Shown here: positions 1-6,115 of the stretch, in pieces
Numbering within the stretch: position 1 is the first letter of the stretch
How the letters are laid out: every line of letters starts with the position of its first letter
Assembly (NCBI GenBank): GCA_018657845.1
Contig: JABHWJ010000032.1
Location: forward strand, 1-46,277
From: Candidatus Woesearchaeota archaeon
GTDB lineage: Archaea > Nanobdellota > Nanobdellia > Woesearchaeales > GW2011-AR9
Length of the DNA stretch: 46,277 nt
Direction: 5' to 3'
Program-made: the position numbers and the translations under genes
The notes under the pieces: generated by a model
What the model saw: only the letters and a program-made list of their open reading frames with translations
Database searches by the model: none
What the model was told of the DNA's origin: nothing

Positions 1-986
1 CCTAATCCATCCTTCACAGTAGCATCATCTATAACTGTTATCCCTTCAGGTAAAATCTGATCTCCAATCCTTCCAGAAAAAACGGTAGAATGTCCTTCTG
101 CAATATACTTTCCGGATAACAAATGAGCTGCTAAAGCTTCATGGAAAAAAGTTGCCGTTGCCGCCCCATCCAACAATACAGGATATGCTCCAGTATTAAT
201 TCTAATCGCACCTCTTCTTGCTTCAACATCACAAATCAACTGTTCTACTCTTCTCTCTAATTTTCTTTGCTCATAATTACCTTTTCTAGTAAAATATAAA
301 TTAGTGCCTGTTCTTAAATCCTTACCATTATTTTTTTCACCATGGAGCCCATAAGATAAACTGATTAGTTCTTTATTTTGAAAAATTTTACTCCCTCCCG
401 TGTCCAAAAACAAAGATTGTCCTCTGGTAACTTGTATTTCTGAAGACACCCTTCTTACTCCCTTTACCTTTCTCAGTTCTTCAACAAATTGTAACACCTC
501 TTCTTCAAAAAATCTTAAAGTAGAATTCTCATTGACAGAAGGTTGTTTATATGTCACTTTATTATAAACTCCTCCCGGCTCAAGTAAACTAGATTTAGTA
601 GTTAATATGCTCTCTGCAATCCCCTGAATATATCTTACTGCTCCTTGCTTAACTAACCCATTCATAAAACTATCAAACCCTATTTTTAAAAGAGATATAT
701 CTTCCGATAAACCGGTCATCCCTCCTCGTGCCACCCCACTCCCTTGACTATCCTTACCCATATGGGCCGTAACAGTCATACAAGAATCTTTTTCTTTATC
801 TGGGGGGTTAACTCTTCTCCCATCAATGTGAGACACTTCTTGTTCAGATCCTGATTTCAATAATACAGAAAAATATTCTGGACTCACCTCAACATCTGTT
901 CCTTCAATAGAAACTGGAACACTAACTTCGTTCCATCTATTCAAAACCTCTTCAATACCTTTAGCTGTTTTTTTAGTAAGTTTCAC
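1..986 (-). CDS. TldD/PmbA-family metalloprotease (3' end cut by window edge)
   Basis: The frame opens at a GTG (986-984), with an in-frame TAA three codons upstream, and stays open to base 1, so only the N-terminal ~328 codons are present. TldD/PmbA proteins are metalloproteases that process peptides such as modified antibiotics; they carry an HExxxH-type zinc site. Here the likely metal site is HEALAAHLLSG, preceded by LLDGAATATFF and followed by GHSTVFSGRIGD, which matches the TldD layout of a helix with HE, then FSG. The second His is one residue further away than in the usual HEAxGH, so the metal site may be a subfamily variant. A later VIDDATVKDG resembles the family's 'DDGT' segment. 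It lies 66 bp after the NFACT gene on the same strand and is probably co-transcribed. Family assignment is fairly firm; activity is uncertain. Confidence 0.8.
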   Translation of the reverse strand, partial: MKLTKKTAKGIEEVLNRWNEVSVPVSIEGTDVEVSPEYFSVLLKSGSEQEVSHIDGRRVNPPDKEKDSCMTVTAHMGKDSQGSGVARGGMTGLSEDISLLKIGFDSFMNGLVKQGAVRYIQGIAESILTTKSSLLEPGGVYNKVTYKQPSVNENSTLRFFEEEVLQFVEELRKVKGVRRVSSEIQVTRGQSLFLDTGGSKIFQNKELISLSYGLHGEKNNGKDLRTGTNLYFTRKGNYEQRKLERRVEQLICDVEARRGAIRINTGAYPVLLDGAATATFFHEALAAHLLSGKYIAEGHSTVFSGRIGDQILPEGITVIDDATVKDGL

Positions 987-1052
987 CCTAAATTAAGACC
1001 TTAACTTGTTTAATAAGTATTCTTTACTAAGAACTATATATCCTAGACTAAT

Positions 1053-2138
1053 TCAAGTCACTAGAACCACTTTCTTTTCTTTCAAATTGATCTGTTTTAT
1101 TTTCTTCTCTTTCTTCAACTCTTTTTTAATCTCTTCCCAAGACTTCTCTTTCTTCATCTCCTCAATTAACTCTAAAAGTTTCTGCAACTGAGAATAATGA
1201 TTATAAATCCACTCTCCCTTTTCAGCATTCTCTTCAATTTTAACTTTAAAACCATCCATCGTCTCTTCTTGTTTCTTAATTATCCCTTTCATCCATTGAA
1301 TCTTTTTCTCTTGAGGAGAAACCACCTCTACTGGTTTCAAAGTATCTAACGCCCCAGAATAACTTTGCCGCTCTTCCTTCAACTCCCTCCCCATCAAAAG
1401 AAACGGTGCAATCTCTTCTTCATAAACACAACCCATGGGCTTCTCAATTTTCTTCAAAAATTGTTTAATTGTATCAAACACTAACTCCAACTGATCATCA
1501 GAAACATCTTTAGGAGGAATTTCCTTATCTAATCCTAAAACCTTACAAACCTCCTCGGCATAAACTCCTCCCAATCTAACATCCATCGCCAAAGCAATAG
1601 CCAAACTCTTCTTTCCACTCCCTCGAATCACTTTCCCTAAACCCTTCAAATCTAAATTTCTCCAATCAACACCTTCTTCAGGAAAGATATACTTCTCTCC
1701 AGGCTTCACAGTTCTATCTTTCCAAATCTGCCACTCCAAAACTGTAATAATCTTCCCTTTTTCATCCATCAAAATAAGATTTCCCTTAGAAAACATTTCC
1801 AAAACCAAAGAATATTTCTCCTTTTTCTCCAACTCCACCACTAAAACTCTTTCCGAACCTCTTTGTTCAATTTTCTTAATAAAAGCTCCATCCAAATATT
1901 TCCTCAATTGCATACAAAACCCAGAAGGTTTCAATGGGGCATTCTTCTTCTCAGTAATATAAATAAATTTTCCGGGAGTGACTTTCAAGAATACTTTCCC
2001 TTCCCCTGGGACATGAATCTGAAACAACAATTCTTTTTTATCTTGATGATAAATCTGACTAATCTTACCTCTAACTAAAAACTGCAATTCATTAGTCATT
2101 GCTGCCAATTCCAATGAAGTTAAATTCTTCTTAACCAT
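1053..2138 (-). CDS. NFACT-N domain protein (RqcH/Rqc2/FbpA family), C-terminally short
   Basis: The 361-residue product matches the N-terminal half of NFACT proteins, the ribosome quality-control factors that bind 50S subunits carrying stalled nascent chains. Visible are an N-terminal SLELAAMTNELQFLVRGKISQIYH segment (first 20 residues typical of NFACT-N), SGFCMQLRKYLDGAFI near residue 75, a helix-hairpin-helix-like middle region near 190-230, and a strongly charged coiled coil from about residue 275 to 350. The usual C-terminal NFACT-R domain is missing: the frame stops at TGA just after INLKEKKVVLVT, where archaeal relatives normally continue for another ~250-300 residues. After the stop the same frame stays open for only 20 codons and does not resemble NFACT-R. 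The protein is therefore either a split family member with the second half elsewhere, or a truncated one. Start is ATG at 2138. Confidence 0.85.
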   Translation of the reverse strand: MVKKNLTSLELAAMTNELQFLVRGKISQIYHQDKKELLFQIHVPGEGKVFLKVTPGKFIYITEKKNAPLKPSGFCMQLRKYLDGAFIKKIEQRGSERVLVVELEKKEKYSLVLEMFSKGNLILMDEKGKIITVLEWQIWKDRTVKPGEKYIFPEEGVDWRNLDLKGLGKVIRGSGKKSLAIALAMDVRLGGVYAEEVCKVLGLDKEIPPKDVSDDQLELVFDTIKQFLKKIEKPMGCVYEEEIAPFLLMGRELKEERQSYSGALDTLKPVEVVSPQEKKIQWMKGIIKKQEETMDGFKVKIEENAEKGEWIYNHYSQLQKLLELIEEMKKEKSWEEIKKELKKEKKIKQINLKEKKVVLVT

Positions 2139-2154
2139 TTTTTTCCCAATGTAA

Positions 2155-2217
2155 CTAAATTATCTAAAGTAATTAAAGTAATTAAAGTACCTAAAATACC
2201 TAAAGTATCTAAATCTT
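2155..2217. repeat. Seven tandem copies of a 9-bp unit
   Basis: Seven consecutive 9-base units of the form ctaaagtaN can be laid end to end between 2155 and 2217 (units start at 2155, 2164, 2173, 2182, 2191, 2200 and 2209). The four middle units differ from each other by one to three bases; the outer two are more diverged. The array fills the gap between the divergent NFACT gene and the gene at 2247 and ends at that gene's TATA box. Confidence 0.85.
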
Positions 2218-2223
2218 TATAAA
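2216..2223 (+). promoter_or_regulatory. TATA box for the gene at 2247
   Basis: tttataaa lies about 27 bases upstream of the ATG at 2247, the spacing expected when an archaeal transcript starts at or next to the start codon (leaderless). Confidence 0.7.
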
Positions 2224-2246
2224 TTTAATTTCACCCCAGTCCCATT

Positions 2247-2555
2247 ATGGGTTTAATTAAATTATTAATGGCCGAAGCAGCAGAAACTCCTTTAAGAGCA
2301 TTTCCCCTAATTGGTGAACGTCTTTTAGAAATTAAAGGAGAAATGATTTACAACGAAATCAAAAACAAAGTAGGAAAAAAATGTCACCCCAATCATTATC
2401 TATTGGTTATTGACACAAAAACAGAAGAATGGAAAACTGCCGAAGACTTAAATCATGCCCAAAAACTAATTGAAAGAATGAACCATCCAGCTTATTGTTA
2501 CGTTCGAACATTAACTAAAGACCTTTGCTTATTCTTCGAAAAATATGATCCTTAA
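2247..2555 (+). CDS. Small hypothetical protein, 102 aa
   Basis: I do not recognise the family. The product is soluble-looking, with an N-terminal helix (MGLIKLLMAEAAETPLRAFP), a hydrophobic strand HYLLVIDTKTEEW near residues 50-62 and a mixed C-terminal half ending CLFFEKYDP. There are three Cys but no metal-binding spacing. The TATA box 27 bases upstream and the position of the ATG support a leaderless transcript, which makes it a credible gene rather than a chance frame. It is the only plus-strand protein gene in the first 14 kb. Confidence 0.6.
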   Translation: MGLIKLLMAEAAETPLRAFPLIGERLLEIKGEMIYNEIKNKVGKKCHPNHYLLVIDTKTEEWKTAEDLNHAQKLIERMNHPAYCYVRTLTKDLCLFFEKYDP

Positions 2556-2621
2556 TCCTTCCCTTAATTATTCTTAAGAAAAAAATAAGCACCCGGAGGG
2601 ACTCGAACCCTCGATCTTCGG

Positions 2622-2660
2622 GATCAGCTTTTCATAAAGACATTTTTCCATATCTCCATG
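2622..2660 (-). other. Predicted intron 2 of tRNA-Cys (anticodon loop)
   Basis: The 39 nt lie between CTGCAAT and CCGAA. Removal yields a perfect 5-bp anticodon stem and a 7-nt loop with anticodon GCA. The junction is ambiguous by one base because a C occurs at both ends. The strict canonical 37/38 position would leave an extra C in the stem, so 38/39 or 39/40 fits better. Confidence 0.7.
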
Positions 2661-2675
2661 ATTGCAGCCGAATGC

Positions 2676-2705
2676 TTGCTATCAAATCAATCCTGTTGAT
2701 TCAAT
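2676..2705 (-). other. Predicted intron 1 of tRNA-Cys (D arm, about 23/24)
   Basis: The 30 nt separate AAG (end of the 5' exon) from GCATTCGG. Boundaries are set by the need to rebuild the D-stem pairs G10-C25, C11-G24 and C12-G23; shifting the cut by one base breaks a pair. The intron contains the 6-bp hairpin AATCAA-caggа-like loop-TTGATT. Non-canonical D-arm introns are known in some archaeal tRNAs. Confidence 0.75.
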
Positions 2706-2738
2706 CTTAGCCACTTGGCCACGGGTGCCTAAAACAGA

Positions 2739-2756
2739 AAGCAACTTTTGTTGCTT
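2739..2756. other. Hairpin in the spacer between tRNA-Arg and tRNA-Cys
   Basis: A perfect 7-bp inverted repeat, AAGCAAC and GTTGCTT, is separated by tttt. It sits in the 92-bp spacer between the two tRNA genes. No TATA box is evident in the spacer, so tRNA-Cys is probably transcribed from upstream and this hairpin may mark a processing or attenuation point. Confidence 0.5.
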
Positions 2757-2820
2757 CTTGGGGTGTTCAAAACCCACATACTTAAAAAAGTTTCTGAAAG
2801 AGGAGATTAAGAAAATAAAA

Positions 2821-2915
2821 TGGGCCCGGAGGGATTCGAACCCTCGGTCTACAGCTTAGAAGGCTCTAGCGGGACAAATTGTCCTGTCGCCCTATCCAGG
2901 CTAGGCTACGGGCCC
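2821..2915 (-). tRNA. tRNA-Arg (TCT) with a non-canonical intron
   Basis: Minus-strand acceptor GGGCCCG (2915-2909) pairs with CGGGCCC (2828-2822), with A73 at 2821. The D arm is GCC..GGGC and the T arm GAGGG-TTCGAAT-CCCTC. The loop CTTCTAA gives anticodon TCT. As written, the anticodon stem has a G-G mismatch, but removing the 20 nt 2883-2864 joins ACAG to C and makes a perfect ACAGC/GCTGT stem. The intron thus lies in the 5' strand of the anticodon stem, at 30/31 (29/30 gives the same product). The gene's 5' half is also the 3' end of the homing-endonuclease frame. No separate promoter is seen, so tRNA-Arg and tRNA-Cys are likely co-transcribed with that gene. Confidence 0.87.
2864..2883 (-). 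other. Predicted intron of tRNA-Arg (anticodon stem, 30/31)
   Basis: Twenty nt between ACAG and C of the 5' anticodon strand; the 5' end, together with the last exon G, can fold as GGACA-att-TGTCC. The intron contains the TAG (2868-2866) that terminates the homing-endonuclease frame. The same mature tRNA results if the cut is moved one base (a G is repeated at both ends). Confidence 0.75.
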
Positions 2916-3657
2916 GTTTCGGATAAAAATCCCAAGGATTAACATCTCCTCTTAGGATTTCTTTCCTTTGAGATACCGTAGTATTTACTGGAACAAAGCC
3001 ATGTTTTTTAAAGATTTCGTATCTAGTTTGTTGAACCTGGTTATTAAACCCTATTTGGCTCATCCACTCCTCAAGCCGTTTCTTTCCCACAATTTGAATT
3101 AAATGACACTCCCTTTCGTTTTCTCTCCTAGCTTTAAGTAGATAAATCTTGTGAGTTATTTTTAAACGAGATAACAAAACAGAAACGTCTTCAATTATCT
3201 TAGGAGAAACTGATTTCATGTGTATTCTCGGATAAGTGTGAATCACTTTTAATATTTCTTGACAATTGCCGTACTTCTTATCAAAATTTAAACAACCATC
3301 GCTATCACAGAAGCCTCTGACAAAAGCACTCCAGATTCTTGAATCACTCGAGTCCATAATTCCTTTTGGAGCCCCAACAACATATGTTTTACTTCCAAAA
3401 TTAAAACCCAAACATTCGTTGAAATATTTAATAATGAGTTTATTACACACATAAAACCCATAAACAGAGTTTGATTTCTTTTCGTGAATGTTGATGTTAA
3501 CACTAAATGCTTTTTTAAAAAGTTTTTTAATAATATTATCATAGTGGTCTCGATCTTCAGTCATATTTCCCCAAAAACAGATGTGTTTTTTTTGCATGGA
3601 TCCATCTGCAGCAAAAATTCCTGCGAGTTCAGCAATCTCTGTTGTTATTTCTTTCAT
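2866..3657 (-). CDS. LAGLIDADG homing endonuclease overlapping tRNA-Arg
   Basis: A 263-residue protein with two LAGLIDADG motifs: ELAGIFAADGSM near residues 10-21 and VRGFCDSDGCL near 108-118. Each motif ends in the acidic residue that binds the catalytic metal, so this is a monomeric two-repeat enzyme that should cut a long, asymmetric DNA site. I chose the ATG at 3657 because GGAAGTGAT, an archaeal Shine-Dalgarno-like string, lies just upstream; the frame could also start at a TTG at 3672. The last 17 codons are encoded by the tRNA-Arg gene itself and the stop lies inside the tRNA intron, so the frame is not contained within an intron but abuts and overlaps the tRNA from its 5' side. It is most likely a mobile gene targeting the tRNA locus. 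Confidence 0.85.
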   Translation of the reverse strand: MKEITTEIAELAGIFAADGSMQKKHICFWGNMTEDRDHYDNIIKKLFKKAFSVNINIHEKKSNSVYGFYVCNKLIIKYFNECLGFNFGSKTYVVGAPKGIMDSSDSRIWSAFVRGFCDSDGCLNFDKKYGNCQEILKVIHTYPRIHMKSVSPKIIEDVSVLLSRLKITHKIYLLKARRENERECHLIQIVGKKRLEEWMSQIGFNNQVQQTRYEIFKKHGFVPVNTTVSQRKEILRGDVNPWDFYPKRARSLAWIGRQDNLSR

Positions 3658-4029
3658 TTCAATCACTTCCAAGTTTTACGATCTCTAAAAACTTAGAGTT
3701 CTTTCAGAAAAAGAGTGTGTCTAGCGAAACTCCTTAACTGATTTTTATGTTTTGTAGAAACCAAAAATTAGATTATGGAAGTTTTACGTCAGCTCTTTTT
3801 CTACTTTTATCAAGAATAAACTTGTTTATATACTTTGTCTGTAGTTGTCTAGTTGTCTAGTTAATCAGAACTGAAGAAAGGTGATAACTACAGGCCCAAG
3901 TATAAACCTAGAACTGTAATGGCTTTTAAATATTTCGGATATAATCCCCATAAACAAAAAAACAACACCTCAAACTCAAACGGAAATAAATCCCTTCTAT
4001 TTCCACCAAGGGTGTATTTCCAACAGAAA
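3658..4029. other. Intergenic region upstream of the homing endonuclease
   Basis: About 370 bp without a convincing protein gene. On the minus strand it holds a TATA box (3832-3825), a ~150-nt leader lacking any ATG before the endonuclease, and a 6-bp hairpin (CTCTAA, 3683-3688, with TTAGAG, 3693-3698) near the start codon. A plus-strand frame beginning at 3919 runs into the cyclophilin gene antisense and looks accidental. The 19-bp element at 3844-3862 is listed separately. Confidence 0.6.
3825..3862 (-). promoter_or_regulatory. TATA box plus upstream 19-bp element (copy 1)
   Basis: On the minus strand, AACTAGACAACTAGACAAC (3862-3844), two and a bit copies of CTAGACAA, precedes TATATAAA (3832-3825) by 11 nt. 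The same 19-bp string occurs at 20805-20787 at the same distance from another TATA box. The position is right for a regulator site just upstream of BRE/TATA. The gene downstream is the homing endonuclease, with a ~145-nt leader. Confidence 0.6.
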
Positions 4030-4584
4030 TCATTTTATGATAATCTTCTCAATTACCACATCTTCAACAGGCCTATCTGCTTGACCTGTTTTAACTTTTC
4101 CAATACTTTCTACAACGTCCATTCCACTTACAACTTTACCAAAGACTGGATGTTTACTATCAAGGAAATTATTATTTACTAAATTAACAAAAAACTGACT
4201 TCCACCAGTATTTGGTCCAGCATTAGCCATGGCAATAGTTCCTGGAGAATTACTTAATGATTTGTCAAATTCATCTTTAATTGAATAACCCGGTCCGCCA
4301 GTCCCCCAAGCATTCTTCTTAGAATCATCTGCACTTAAAGGATCTCCACCTTGAACCATAAATCCTGGAATAACTCTATGAAACTTTGTCCCGTCATAAA
4401 AACCTTCTTTAGCCAATTTAATAAAATTCTCAGTAGTAATCGGCATTTCTTCTTCAAATAATTCTATTTCAATTGTTCCCAAACTAGTATGAAATGTAGC
4501 TGTTTTGTTTGTCATTGTTTTTCCTCCACACGATAACAAGAATAATGTTATTATTAATAGTGTTATGATTTTTATTGATTTCAT
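4030..4584 (-). CDS. Cyclophilin-type peptidyl-prolyl isomerase, predicted lipoprotein
   Basis: The protein is a compact cyclophilin of about 150 residues behind an N-terminal hydrophobic segment ending LLSCGG, which looks like a lipobox, so the enzyme is probably exported and anchored outside the membrane. Cyclophilin active-site stretches are intact: FHRVIPGFMVQGGDP, SNSPGTIAMANAGPNTGGSQFF and HPVFGKVVSGMDVV. It should catalyse cis-trans isomerisation of Xaa-Pro bonds and help fold secreted proteins. The start at 4584 overlaps the top6A stop as ATGA, implying translational coupling; a start 9 bp upstream is possible. Bacterial-style lipoprotein processing is not established in archaea, so anchoring is an inference from the motif alone. 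Confidence 0.9.
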   Translation of the reverse strand: MKSIKIITLLIITLFLLSCGGKTMTNKTATFHTSLGTIEIELFEEEMPITTENFIKLAKEGFYDGTKFHRVIPGFMVQGGDPLSADDSKKNAWGTGGPGYSIKDEFDKSLSNSPGTIAMANAGPNTGGSQFFVNLVNNNFLDSKHPVFGKVVSGMDVVESIGKVKTGQADRPVEDVVIEKIIIK

Positions 4585-5684
4585 GGTAACCACGTCTTTT
4601 GATCTTTTAATTTCTTTGGTAAATAATCAGAGATTACAAAATTCAATCCATGTTTAGCTAATGCTTGCTGCTCTGCTCTAACTTTCATAGTGGCCATCTG
4701 CTTCAAAGCTTTCTGCCAAGGTTTGTGATGAATAATAAACGGATCGTTCTTAATTAGATCTTTAATTTTTTTAATATCGACATCTTTTAATGGATGTGTG
4801 GGTAATTTATAATCAACAATGTCTTGAGGAGTAATTCCAATAAATTGTGCTTGAGGAACACAAAAAAATTTATTAATATGTGCGGCATTACCACTACCAA
4901 CTTTCAATGTCCTATAAATCGAACCAAATCCATAAGGATCACCATCAGTAAAAACATAAACTGGTAATTTTTTATCATCGGCTAATTTTCTAATAAACCT
5001 ACGACATGCTCTTGTAGGAACTCCCCCCATTGAGATTAGAATACAATCAGATTTTTTCCAATAATTGTGTTTAACTAATCTTTGAAACATACCTGCAGTT
5101 TCAATTGCCAAAATAAATTTAGCATTAGTTTCAAACCTTAACTCTTCAACAGAACTAGGCACAGAATAAGCACCACTACCAAATTTAGTACAATCAATTT
5201 TTATTTCTTTGCCAGTGTCCTGATCCTTATCAATAACAATTAACTTCCCTGCAACATCTCCGCCTTTCTCTTCAGGAATAAAACCAATCTGTTCACGATT
5301 AACTCGCATCATTGCTTCGATATCATCCATTACAGTATCAGATTCCGGTTGCTCTTTAAAACGAGCATCGCCCCAATTCTTACTTACATAATATGCTTCT
5401 CTTTTGGTAGCAATATCTTCAGCTTCAATCAAACTTTTAGATAAACCCATCATCCGTAAAGATTGTGCAAAGGTCTTAATCGTAGAAGCAGTGAGTGTTC
5501 TCAACTTTACTCTATCTTGTATCTTAAAATAACCTTCTTTTTCATCATATTTTACATTACTTAACGCCCTTATTGGCATTTCTAGTTCTGGCTGTTTAAG
5601 TCTACTTATTGTATTCCAAACATCCTTAGCTAATTCTTCAATCTTCTTTATTACTATGTTTTGTTTTCCTGTTTTTGTTGCCAT
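4581..5684 (-). CDS. top6A: DNA topoisomerase VI subunit A
   Basis: This is the DNA-cleaving subunit of type IIB topoisomerase, homologous to Spo11. The 5Y-CAP domain carries the catalytic tyrosine in TKREAYYVSKNW (Tyr98/Tyr99, most likely Tyr99). The Toprim domain follows, with the acidic residue in AIETAG (Glu194) and the pair in VYVFTDGDPYG (Asp246 and Asp248) that bind magnesium. The length of 367 residues is normal for the family. It lies downstream of top6B on the same strand, as in most archaea, and is followed by a cyclophilin gene whose start overlaps its stop. The complex relaxes and decatenates DNA by ATP-dependent duplex passage. Confidence 0.97.
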   Translation of the reverse strand: MATKTGKQNIVIKKIEELAKDVWNTISRLKQPELEMPIRALSNVKYDEKEGYFKIQDRVKLRTLTASTIKTFAQSLRMMGLSKSLIEAEDIATKREAYYVSKNWGDARFKEQPESDTVMDDIEAMMRVNREQIGFIPEEKGGDVAGKLIVIDKDQDTGKEIKIDCTKFGSGAYSVPSSVEELRFETNAKFILAIETAGMFQRLVKHNYWKKSDCILISMGGVPTRACRRFIRKLADDKKLPVYVFTDGDPYGFGSIYRTLKVGSGNAAHINKFFCVPQAQFIGITPQDIVDYKLPTHPLKDVDIKKIKDLIKNDPFIIHHKPWQKALKQMATMKVRAEQQALAKHGLNFVISDYLPKKLKDQKTWLP

Positions 5685-5704
5685 CTGATTTTATTATAAA
5701 CTTC

Positions 5705-6106
5705 TTATATTAATGTAGTTTGTTTATTACCATTAGTTGTAATGTCATCTTCTTTATTATTTTCAACATTATTTTCAACAATATCTTCTTTCTTTTCCTG
5801 AACTTTTTTAATCTCTTTAACTTCCTTACTCTTCAAAGATTTTTTATCTTTGAGAGTTCCAGAAAGCTCTGCTTTCTCAGAACCAATCTTAGCTAACTCA
5901 GGATCATAGTCAGGATTATCAATTTTAATCTCTTCTAACTCTCCCCGAGTATGTTCTAAAATCTCACCTAAATTATCTTCGATCTTTTTCTTCGTAATCT
6001 CATCTAATCCTAATAACTCCCTCAAAGCTTCAGCAACATGTGGAATATATTTCTCAATATAACTTCTTTTCTTACCTTCATCTTTTATTTTTTTCTTTTT
6101 ATTCAC
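5705..6106 (-). CDS. Detached C-terminal segment of topoisomerase VI subunit B
   Basis: The first third, especially SYIEKYIPHVAEALRELLG, matches the helical segment that follows the transducer domain in Top6B proteins; the rest is a lysine- and glutamate-rich low-complexity tail. The frame is in the same phase as the preceding top6B frame: after the top6B TAA at 6118-6116 come codons for V-S-F, then a GTG at 6106 from which this frame stays open for 133 codons. Either translation restarts at the GTG by coupling, or the TAA is read through, or this is the 3' piece of a gene recently broken by a nonsense mutation. Calling it an independent gene would be misleading. Confidence 0.8.
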   Translation of the reverse strand: MNKKKKIKDEGKKRSYIEKYIPHVAEALRELLGLDEITKKKIEDNLGEILEHTRGELEEIKIDNPDYDPELAKIGSEKAELSGTLKDKKSLKSKEVKEIKKVQEKKEDIVENNVENNKEDDITTNGNKQTTLI

Positions 6107-6115
6107 AAACGAAAC

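Larger units (their letters stand above)
2588..2728 (-). tRNA. tRNA-Cys (GCA) with two introns
   Basis: Read on the minus strand, acceptor strands GCACCCG (2728-2722) and CGGGTGC (2595-2589) pair, with U73 (base 2588), the residue typical of tRNA-Cys. The T arm is GAGGG-TTCGAGT-CCCTC. A continuous tRNA cannot be folded, but removing 2705-2676 (30 nt) restores the D arm GCC..GGC, and removing 2660-2622 (39 nt) restores an anticodon stem TTCGG/CCGAA around the loop CTGCAAT, giving anticodon GCA. Exons are then 2728-2706, 2675-2661 and 2621-2588. The first intron falls at about tRNA position 23/24 in the D arm, the second at the 3' side of the anticodon loop (38/39). Intron 1 can itself form a hairpin AATCAA/TTGATT. 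I did not confirm bulge-helix-bulge folds. CCA is not encoded. Confidence 0.85.

Noticed and set aside
2155-2217. 9-bp array as a CRISPR or mobile element
   Set aside because: Units are far too short, have no spacers and no associated genes.
2866-3672. Homing endonuclease as a gene located inside a tRNA intron
   Set aside because: The frame extends more than 700 bp upstream of the tRNA 5' end; only its stop codon and a few codons lie within the intron.
3919-4182. Plus-strand frame of 87 codons upstream of and overlapping the cyclophilin gene
   Set aside because: More than half is antisense to the well-supported cyclophilin gene and the composition (Asn/Phe/Ser-rich) looks like shadow coding; no ribosome-binding site or promoter of its own was convincing.
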